Positions 56,712 to 64,000 of a DNA stretch of 64,000 bases are shown here, one piece after another. Position numbers and translations under genes: made by a program. Location: positions 34,796 to 98,795 of the forward strand of contig CATKXE010000002.1 of NCBI GenBank assembly GCA_949840465.1, read 5' to 3'. The notes under the pieces are model-generated. The model saw only the letters and a program-made list of their open reading frames with translations, was not told where the DNA came from and did not search any database. The stretch comes from an uncultured Lachnospiraceae bacterium. Its GTDB lineage: Bacteria > Bacillota > Clostridia > Lachnospirales > Lachnospiraceae. Every line of letters begins with the position of its first letter. Positions within the stretch are counted from its first letter, which is position 1.

Positions 56712-57662
56712 ATGATTTTAAGCGTGAGCAGGAGAACAGATATCCCGAACTATTATTCGGAATGGTTTATAAACAGAATCAGAGAAGGGTATTTATATGT
56801 CCGAAATCCGATGAATGCCCATCAGATAAGTAAAATTAACCTATCCCCTCAAATCGTAGACTGTATCGTATTTTGGACAAAGAACCCCTTGCCCATGATG
56901 GATAAATTAGAGGCTCTAAAGGACTATCATTATTATTTCCAGTTTACTTTGACAGGTTACGGAAAGGATATAGAACCCAATCTGCCGGACAAGCGAAATG
57001 AGATGATAAACATTTTCCGCAGATTGTCTTCAAAAACAGGAAATGAAAAAGTGATTTGGAGATATGATCCCATTCTTTTTACCGACAGATATACAGCAGA
57101 TTATCATATACGGGCTTTCCGGGAAATTGCGGAAGCATTGCAGGGATATACGGAGAAAGTGGTAATCAGCTTTGTTGATTTTTATGCGAAGACCAGGAAA
57201 AACATGAAAGGCATTCATGCCGTAAATTTAGAAGAAAGTCATTTATGGGAGTTTGTATCAACCCTTTCTGCGATTGCGAAAGAGAATAAAATGAAAATAG
57301 CGGCATGCGCGGAAGAGATGGATTTGGCGGCCTGTGGAATTGAGCGCAACTGCTGCATAGATCAGGATTTAATTGAAAAAATAATCGGATGTAAAATCAA
57401 CGCAAAAAAAGATAAAAACCAAAGAAAAGAATGCGGGTGTATAGAAAGTATAGAAGTCGGTTCCTATGATACATGCAGAAATGCCTGTAAATATTGTTAT
57501 GCAAATGATTCCGATGCAAAAGTAAGCGGCGCCTGCCGCATGTATGATCCGCAGTCCCCTCTGCTGTGTGGAATCCTGACGGAAGAAGACAAAATTACAG
57601 AACGTAAGGTGAAGTCTGTAAAAGAGGGGCAAATCAGTATATTTGATTTTACAGAGAAATAG
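56712..57662 (+). CDS. DUF1848 family protein with radical-SAM-like Cys cluster
   Basis: MILSVSRRTDIPNYYSEWFINRI; C-terminal CRNACKYCYAND. Confidence 0.88.
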   Translation: MILSVSRRTDIPNYYSEWFINRIREGYLYVRNPMNAHQISKINLSPQIVDCIVFWTKNPLPMMDKLEALKDYHYYFQFTLTGYGKDIEPNLPDKRNEMINIFRRLSSKTGNEKVIWRYDPILFTDRYTADYHIRAFREIAEALQGYTEKVVISFVDFYAKTRKNMKGIHAVNLEESHLWEFVSTLSAIAKENKMKIAACAEEMDLAACGIERNCCIDQDLIEKIIGCKINAKKDKNQRKECGCIESIEVGSYDTCRNACKYCYANDSDAKVSGACRMYDPQSPLLCGILTEEDKITERKVKSVKEGQISIFDFTEK

Positions 57663-57786
57663 CGGGTGCCGCCTGCAAAAGAGGAAAGGTGTAAATCTAT
57701 ATGGAAAGAAAAGAATATAGCACCGGAGCAGTTTATTAATATCCAATTTTCCTGCCTGATATTTAGTTAATATGTAAATTGAAATC

Positions 57787-57810
57787 TAAATTAAATTAAA
57801 TTAAATTAAA
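57787..57810. repeat. Simple sequence repeat (TAAAT)4.8
   Basis: taaattaaattaaattaaattaaa. Confidence 0.95.
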
Positions 57811-57885
57811 GTAAAATGAGATGAAATATTAAAATTTGCTCCTGCCTGGCCCCAGGGCCGCGCAGCCAAAGGAGGACAGCAGGAT

Positions 57886-58896
57886 ATGGGAAAAGTACGC
57901 CTTATAGATATTGCGAAGAAAGTCGGCGTCAGTTCGGTCACGGTACACAATGCCCTGGCCGGGCAGAAGGGCGTCAGTGAAAAGATGCGCAGGGAAATTT
58001 TGAAAGCCGCGGAGGAGATGGGCTACAGGCAGGATTCGGGCGCGGGAAAAAAGGGGCAGGGGGACGGCGAATTCCGTACCATCGGGGTGATTATTTCGGA
58101 AAAATATCTGGCCCGGTACTCCACGTATTACTGGAAAATGTATCAGGAGCTTTCCCTTGCCGCGACAGAAAAGCAGTGCTATACGGCCATTGAAGTGCTG
58201 AAAAAAGAAGCGGAGAGAAAGACCATGGAGCTGCCCCGGATCGTGCAGAACAACAGCATTGACGGCCTGATCATCATCGGGGAAATCGAAAAAGATTATG
58301 TCCGGCATTTGAAAAAGAAGATGGAGAAACCGCTGGTGTTCCTTGATTTTTATGATAAGGAAATTGCAAATGATGCGGTCATAGCAGATAATTTTCAGGG
58401 GATGTACCAGATGACGGAGCTTTTGTTTGCCCAGGGGTTTACGGAGATCGGCTTTATCGGTACAATCTATGCCACCAGCAGCATTATGGACCGGTACTGC
58501 GGCTTCATGAAATCTGTGCTGGAACACAGGATACAGGTTCCGCAGGAGTGGATCATCGACGACAGGGACGAACTGGGACAGGTAGGTTTTGAACTGCCCA
58601 GACGCCTGCCGCAGGCATTTGCGTGCAACTGCGACCTTGTGGCCGGGATGCTGATCACCCAGTTAAAAGAGAAGGGATACCGTATTCCCGAAGATATTTC
58701 CGTAACCGGCTTCGACAACTTCCTGGAACCGGGGTTCGCGGACATGAGGATCACCACCTATGAAATTAACATCAAGGCCATGGTCAAGGTGGCTTTGGAT
58801 AAGATTTTAAAACAGATGAAAAATCCGGAAAGGGGGCGCAGGCTTGAAATCATTTCCGGGCGCATTATCTGGAAAAACAGTGTGAAGATGCAGTGA
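57886..58896 (+). CDS. LacI-family transcriptional regulator
   Basis: VRLIDIAKKVGVSSVTVHNALAGQKGVSEKMRREIL. Confidence 0.94.
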   Translation: MGKVRLIDIAKKVGVSSVTVHNALAGQKGVSEKMRREILKAAEEMGYRQDSGAGKKGQGDGEFRTIGVIISEKYLARYSTYYWKMYQELSLAATEKQCYTAIEVLKKEAERKTMELPRIVQNNSIDGLIIIGEIEKDYVRHLKKKMEKPLVFLDFYDKEIANDAVIADNFQGMYQMTELLFAQGFTEIGFIGTIYATSSIMDRYCGFMKSVLEHRIQVPQEWIIDDRDELGQVGFELPRRLPQAFACNCDLVAGMLITQLKEKGYRIPEDISVTGFDNFLEPGFADMRITTYEINIKAMVKVALDKILKQMKNPERGRRLEIISGRIIWKNSVKMQ

Positions 58897-59153
58897 GGAA
58901 CTGTATGGAATTTAGGCATAATGGAAACCGTTTTTATGATGTAGAAAAGGCTGATTATCATTAGAAAGGGGCCGTCTATGGAAAATCAGATTGAAACTCC
59001 TAAAATGAGCGAAATATAAGAAATACTAAAAAGCAGATTATGGAAGAAATTAAAAGCATATCTACATTGAATTATGCTCAGATGGGATAAATGGATAAAA
59101 AATGGAACAGGATTTATCGGGTCATCGCAGAAATCAGATTAACTTAAAAATAT

Positions 59154-59187
59154 AAGCGACTTAATTTTAAAATTAAGTTGCTTTTTG
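59154..59187 (+). terminator. Intrinsic terminator
   Basis: AAGCgACTTAATTT-taAAATTAAGTtGCTTTTT. Confidence 0.75.
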
Positions 59188-59269
59188 TTTTAAATTGTAC
59201 AAAACATACAAAAAATACCACCGTAAATTACTTTAGATAGCCAAAAATGCAGTAAATGACAAAAAAAGA

Positions 59270-59298
59270 TTGAAAATATGTAATTAATAAACTAAAAT
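59270..59298 (+). promoter_or_regulatory. Promoter TTGAAA-N17-TAAAAT
   Basis: 49 bp upstream of SBP start. Confidence 0.55.
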
Positions 59299-59346
59299 AA
59301 AATTAGCTTAAAAAAGCCTAAAAAATATAAACCGGAGGGAAAAAGA

Positions 59347-60711
59347 ATGAAGAAAAAATTACTTAGCCTGGGCTTGGTAACAACGATGGTGTTTTCACTT
59401 GCGGCTTGCGGTGGAAACGGCGGCAGCGGAGGAGGCGGCGCATCCAGTGATATCCCGACCATTGATGAAATTACGGTGGGCGAGGATTATCAGGAACTGG
59501 AGGCGGAGATTAAAGTCCTTACAAACCGTACAGATATTGTGGATACGGTGTACAAGGGATATGCGGATGAATTTATGAAGCTTTACCCTAACATCAAGGT
59601 AGAATACGAAGGAATTACGGATTATGAAGAGACCCTGAAGCTGCGCCTGACGACAGGGGACTGGGGCGACCTCTGTTTTATCCCCACATCCGTGAGCAAG
59701 AGCGAACTGTCAACTTATTTCACGAAGCTGGGTGACTTTGACACGTTGGATCCTGTTTACCAGTATGTACAGGAAAAGACATTTGAAGGAGAGGTGTACG
59801 GGATCGCCAACGGCGGAACCGCAAGGGGCGTGATCTACAACAAGAAGATATGGGAAGAAGCAGGGATCACAGAGCTTCCGACCACGCCGGAAGAATTTCT
59901 GGAAGACTTGAAGACCATTCAGGACAAGACGGACGCCATTCCTCTGTATACCAACTTTGGAGCGGGCTGGACCATGGGCGCGTGGGATGATTATATTGAC
60001 CTGACCGCGACAGGCGACCCGGATTTCAGGAACAACATGCCCCATACCAAAGATCCGTTTGCAAAGAGGGACGATATGACAGGCCCATATGCCGTTTACT
60101 ATACTTTATATGAAAGCGTTGCCCGCGGGCTCATCGAAGAATCCCCGTCCAGCACAGACTGGGAATCCTCCAAGAGAAGGCTCAACGAGGGCGAGATCGC
60201 GACCATGGTTCTGGGCTCCTGGGCAGTAGAGCAGTGTAAAGAAGCCGGAAGCACGCCGGACGACGTAGGCTATATGCCGTTCCCAATTACAGTCGACGGA
60301 ACCATGTTTGCAGGGTCAGGTGGAAACTATGGTTTTGGCATTAACAACCAGGCGGATGAGGACAACCAGATCGCAGCAATGGTTTACCTGAAATGGCTTC
60401 TCGAAGAATCCAGCATTTATACAGACGAAGGAAGCATCCCGGCGCTCAAAGACCAGCCGCTCCCGGATGCGCTGGAGGATTTTACGGATACAGAGATTAT
60501 CTCCAACAACGCGGCGCCCGAGGGCGAGGACGACCTGTTTGACGAGGTCAATGACGAGAGCGAAGTGGGAATTAACAAAGACGATTTCCCGGACGGAGAA
60601 ATTTTGGAGTATGCCCTGAAGGGTGAAAAGACACTGGATGAGATCATGGACGAATGGAACCAGAAGTGGAGCGACGCCCAGGAATCCCTCGGTGTGGAAG
60701 TGAACCGGTAA
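59347..60711 (+). CDS. Extracellular sugar-binding lipoprotein of ABC importer
   Basis: MKKKLLSLGLVTTMVFSLAACGG lipobox. Confidence 0.93.
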   Translation: MKKKLLSLGLVTTMVFSLAACGGNGGSGGGGASSDIPTIDEITVGEDYQELEAEIKVLTNRTDIVDTVYKGYADEFMKLYPNIKVEYEGITDYEETLKLRLTTGDWGDLCFIPTSVSKSELSTYFTKLGDFDTLDPVYQYVQEKTFEGEVYGIANGGTARGVIYNKKIWEEAGITELPTTPEEFLEDLKTIQDKTDAIPLYTNFGAGWTMGAWDDYIDLTATGDPDFRNNMPHTKDPFAKRDDMTGPYAVYYTLYESVARGLIEESPSSTDWESSKRRLNEGEIATMVLGSWAVEQCKEAGSTPDDVGYMPFPITVDGTMFAGSGGNYGFGINNQADEDNQIAAMVYLKWLLEESSIYTDEGSIPALKDQPLPDALEDFTDTEIISNNAAPEGEDDLFDEVNDESEVGINKDDFPDGEILEYALKGEKTLDEIMDEWNQKWSDAQESLGVEVNR

Positions 60712-60808
60712 ACAACAGGTAAAGTACTGTATGGAAATATCCTGTGCAGCCTGCACAAGTTATTTTCCTGTAGATAAAAAAGGAATGCAGCTTTATTTCT
60801 TACAATGT

Positions 60809-60849
60809 GCGCCCGGCATCCCGCGGCAGGATGAGGCGCAGCCGGGCGC
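60809..60849 (+). promoter_or_regulatory. Intercistronic stem-loop GCGCCCGGC...GCCGGGCGC
   Basis: 9 bp perfect GC stem between SBP and permease. Confidence 0.7.
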
Positions 60850-60872
60850 GCTTCAAAAAAGAGGAGGATTCT

Positions 60873-61838
60873 ATGGAGAATGTAAAAAGCAGGGCAAAAG
60901 AAAAATGGCTCGTCATCGTAGTATTTATGTTTGTTCCGTTGCTGCTTTTGCTTGTGTTTACCTATGTGCCATTCTTTAAAATGGTGGAGTTCAGTTTATA
61001 CAAAATGAAATACATAGGTCCAAGGACGTTTGTGGGGCTTAAGAATTATGCAGATGTATTTTCAAGAGGAGAATGCTTCCGGTCATTGTTTGTCAGCGTA
61101 TATTATATGGCCGGCGCGATTATACAGCTTGGACTGGCGCTGTTTCTGGCAACCATGCTGGTGTTCAGGACAAAAGGGAGCGGCATCTTCAAAGGGGCAA
61201 TGTTCTTCCCTTACCTGATCTGCGGTATCGCGATTGGATTTATTTTCAAATTCTTTTACGCGAGAGGGTTTGTATTGGACTCTTTTTTACAGATGCTGGG
61301 AATCAAGCTGGAGGATATCCCGCTCTGGCTCGAAGAGGAAAATATCAATAATATTTCCCTTGCGGCCACTTCCGTGTGGAGATACACAGGGCAGAATATG
61401 ATTCTGTTCCTGGGCGCGATGATGTCCGTTGACACAGACCTGTATGAGGCGTCTGACTTAGACGGCGCCAACAAATGGCATCAGTTCCGCTACATCATTC
61501 TGCCGAGTATTAAATCTATCGTAGTATTGAACCTGATTTTGTCCATCAGCGGTTCACTGAGCGCATTCGAACCGCCTTACGTTATCACCAACGGCGCGTG
61601 GGGAACGGGTACATATTTCGTTATCATGAACCGTCTGGCTCATGAAAATCAGAAAGTCGGGCTTGCCTGCGCAATGGCGATCGTCCTTCTGGCAATCATC
61701 GTGGCATGTACGGTGGCGCAGAACCTGTTCTTCAAATATGCATTTGACGACGGGACGGCGGACGAGTCCAAAGCAGCCGCAAGGAAACGGAAGAAAGCAG
61801 AAAAAGAAGCGAAAAAGGCAGCAAAGGGGGGACGGTAA
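60873..61838 (+). CDS. Sugar ABC transporter permease
   Basis: EASDLDGANKWHQFRYIILPSIK. Confidence 0.93.
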   Translation: MENVKSRAKEKWLVIVVFMFVPLLLLLVFTYVPFFKMVEFSLYKMKYIGPRTFVGLKNYADVFSRGECFRSLFVSVYYMAGAIIQLGLALFLATMLVFRTKGSGIFKGAMFFPYLICGIAIGFIFKFFYARGFVLDSFLQMLGIKLEDIPLWLEEENINNISLAATSVWRYTGQNMILFLGAMMSVDTDLYEASDLDGANKWHQFRYIILPSIKSIVVLNLILSISGSLSAFEPPYVITNGAWGTGTYFVIMNRLAHENQKVGLACAMAIVLLAIIVACTVAQNLFFKYAFDDGTADESKAAARKRKKAEKEAKKAAKGGR

Positions 61839-61840
61839 CC

Positions 61841-62695
61841 ATGACGATGTCAGTGAAGAAAAGAAAGGTTTTGACAACGGTTTTTACGGTATTTAAATAT
61901 CTTGTATTGGTGGTAGGGTCCTTTATCGCCCTGGCTCCGGTAGTGGTCTGCGTGTTCACCGCGTTCAAGACAGAGGAAGAGTATAATACGACTTCAGTGC
62001 TTGCGCTGCCGAAGTCCTTTGCCTACTTCGAGAATTTCAAGGTGGCGCTGGAGAAGGCCAACATGCTCCGCGGATTTTTCAATACCGCGGTAGTGCTTGT
62101 GGTGGTCCTGACAGCTTCTATCTTCATCGGTTCCATGCTTGCCTATGTGCTGAACCGTTTTCAGTTCAAGGGCAACGGCGTGATCCAGAGCCTGTTTACA
62201 TTTGCGGCGCTGATTCCCGGAATCGCGACACAGGTTACCGTATACCAGATCATGTACAGCTTAGGGCTCATCAACCATCTGTATGGATACATGATCGTGC
62301 TGATGGGGACGGATATTATTTCCATCTATATCTTCCTGCAGTTTTTTGAAAACCTTCCGGTGTCGCTGGATGAATCGGCAATTATGGACGGATGTACGTA
62401 TTTCGGGGTGTTCTTTAAGATTTTGTTCCCGCTTCTCAAGCCGGCTATCGTGACGTCGCTGGTTTTGAAGGGCGTAGGCGTTTACAACGAATACTACATG
62501 TCCAACCTGTACCTGCAGGATTCAAACTTAAAGACTATTTCCACGGCGCTGTATGTATTTACAGGCCCTTACGGAAACCGCTATAACTACATCTGCGCGG
62601 GCGTGCTGATCACGATCATCCCGATCTTCATCCTGTTCCTCATCTTCCAGAAACAGGTATACAGCGGCATGGCAGCAGGCGCGGTAAAAGGTTAA
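61841..62695 (+). CDS. Carbohydrate ABC transporter permease
   Basis: DESAIMDGCTYFGVFFKILFPLLKP. Confidence 0.93.
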   Translation: MTMSVKKRKVLTTVFTVFKYLVLVVGSFIALAPVVVCVFTAFKTEEEYNTTSVLALPKSFAYFENFKVALEKANMLRGFFNTAVVLVVVLTASIFIGSMLAYVLNRFQFKGNGVIQSLFTFAALIPGIATQVTVYQIMYSLGLINHLYGYMIVLMGTDIISIYIFLQFFENLPVSLDESAIMDGCTYFGVFFKILFPLLKPAIVTSLVLKGVGVYNEYYMSNLYLQDSNLKTISTALYVFTGPYGNRYNYICAGVLITIIPIFILFLIFQKQVYSGMAAGAVKG

Positions 62696-62770
62696 ACAGT
62701 ACAGGGTATAAGATTAAGCAATACAGAGTACAAGGTTAAGCAGTACAGGTACAGGATTAAGCAATACAAC
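62691..62770. repeat. Four imperfect tandem units of about 20 bp (gattaagcaatacag-type)
   Basis: gttaaacagtacagggtataa/gattaagcaatacagagtacaag/gttaagcagtacaggtacag/gattaagcaatacaac. Confidence 0.85.
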
Positions 62771-62955
62771 AAGAAAAGATTTATGCAGTATCCCTGAGGG
62801 CGCGGTATTTCTGTTTTCAGGGATATTGTTACATCGGGGCTTTACATAAAGCAATTTATTTTGGGAGGCGGAAACGGAAGCATCCGTAAGGGGGCGGTTT
62901 TGCGGCGGTTTCTTATGGAGAGGCTTAAAAATTCTGCCGGAAAGGGGTAAATAAT

Positions 62956-63978
62956 ATGAGTGAGGTAAAAATAATCGCGCCTGCGGCGCCGAATATTCCG
63001 TGGCAGGAGCGGCCGGAAAAAATGAACGGCGCTCCGGTATGGCGGTACAGTGAAAATCCGATTATCGGGCGCAATCCTTCTAAAGAAGTGGCGAGGATAT
63101 TTAACAGTGCGGTGATGCCCTATGGGGACGGCTTCATCGGCGTGTTCAGGGGGGAACAGACCAACGGGATTCCCTATATTTATCTGGGGCGCAGCAGGGA
63201 CGCCATCCACTGGGAATTTGACGAGGAGAAGATTCCGTTCGTGGATGAAGAGGGAAATCCGTCCATGCCTGTCTATGCCTATGACCCAAGGCTTGTAAAG
63301 GTGGAGGGCGCCTATTATATTATCTGGTGCCAGGACTTTTACGGCGCGGCTATCGGTATGGCAAAGACCACGGATTTTCAGACATTTGTGAGGATAGAAA
63401 ATCCGTTCCTTCCATTCAATCGGAACGCGGTTTTATTTCCAAGGAAAATCAACGGAAACTTTATGATGCTGTCCCGGCCCAGCGACAGCGGCCATACCCC
63501 GTTTGGAGATATCTTTCTTTCCGAGAGCCCGGATATGGTTTATTGGGGGAAACACCGCCATGTGATGGGCAAGGGCAGCGAATGGTGGGAGGCTTTGAAA
63601 GTGGGCGGCGGCGCGGCGCCGATCGAGACGACGGAAGGGTGGCTTTTGTTCTACCACGGTGTGACCGGGACCTGCAACGGATATGTGTACAGTATCGGCG
63701 GGGCAATCCTGGATATTGACAATCCGTCTATTGTAAAATACCGCTGCGAGAATTTCCTGCTGACGCCGGAAGAATGGTATGAGGAACGCGGATTTGTGCA
63801 GAATGTGACATTCCCCTGCGCAACCCTCCACGACCCGGAGAGCGGCAGGATCGCGATTTACTACGGGGCGGCCGACACCTACGTAGGGCTGGCGTTTACG
63901 ACTGCGGATGAAATCATTTCTTATATTAAGGAACACAGCGTAACAAGGGAAAATGATATGGAGATTGGAAAGCGGTAA
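62956..63978 (+). CDS. GH130 beta-mannoside phosphorylase/hydrolase family protein
   Basis: YSENPIIGRNPSKEVARIFNSAV; AYDPRLVKVEGAYYIIW; FYHGVTGTCNGYVYSIGGAILD. Confidence 0.9.
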   Translation: MSEVKIIAPAAPNIPWQERPEKMNGAPVWRYSENPIIGRNPSKEVARIFNSAVMPYGDGFIGVFRGEQTNGIPYIYLGRSRDAIHWEFDEEKIPFVDEEGNPSMPVYAYDPRLVKVEGAYYIIWCQDFYGAAIGMAKTTDFQTFVRIENPFLPFNRNAVLFPRKINGNFMMLSRPSDSGHTPFGDIFLSESPDMVYWGKHRHVMGKGSEWWEALKVGGGAAPIETTEGWLLFYHGVTGTCNGYVYSIGGAILDIDNPSIVKYRCENFLLTPEEWYEERGFVQNVTFPCATLHDPESGRIAIYYGAADTYVGLAFTTADEIISYIKEHSVTRENDMEIGKR

Positions 63979-64000
63979 AGAAAAGAGATACAGAAAAAAG

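Noticed and set aside
58919-58940. cre/LacI-like palindrome cataatggaaaccgtttttatg after the LacI gene
   Set aside because: Arms are not symmetric and the central CG is out of register with the cre consensus; not a convincing operator.
62691-62770. Tandem array as a mini-CRISPR
   Set aside because: Units are contiguous, imperfect and without spacers.
1-64000. CRISPR arrays, IS/transposases, prophage genes, tRNA or rRNA
   Set aside because: No regularly spaced repeats with unique spacers, no transposase or phage structural motifs, and no tRNA/rRNA signatures were recognised by reading.

Overview
The window looks like a chromosomal segment of a Lachnospiraceae-type Firmicute; this is inferred from gene content and codon/GC style, not searched. 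It is dense with carbohydrate and sugar-acid catabolism. From left to right: a truncated YafY-type regulator; a Bce-like RR/HK/ABC module; a MATE pump; a zinc-ribbon protein; metY; an AraC / GH2 beta-galactosidase / GPH transporter locus; a compact run of about 11 genes (SDRs, enolase-superfamily dehydratase, AKR, M24-fold protein, ADHs, cyclase, split UxaA); a YesMN / sugar ABC importer / GH10 xylanase locus; a GntR / GntP / IlvD-Edd locus; a DUF4143 ATPase and a CPBP protease; an unusual 6-gene ABC exporter cluster; a deaminase / CodB / PucR locus; a GHKL/LytTR system with companion proteins; an OGG plus DUF1848 pair; and a LacI / ABC / GH130 locus. I saw no rRNA, tRNA, CRISPR array or IS element. 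The strongest candidates for something undescribed are: (1) a recurrent two-stem 5'-leader element (3 copies plus 1 partial) with compensating stem changes and a conserved AACGRATG loop; (2) the 6-gene envelope ABC cluster at 41.4-47.2 kb; (3) the 15.1-25.5 kb catabolic operon with a non-canonical M24 protein; (4) several small ORFs and operator-like palindrome arrays. All functional calls come from motif reading only; no searches were run.
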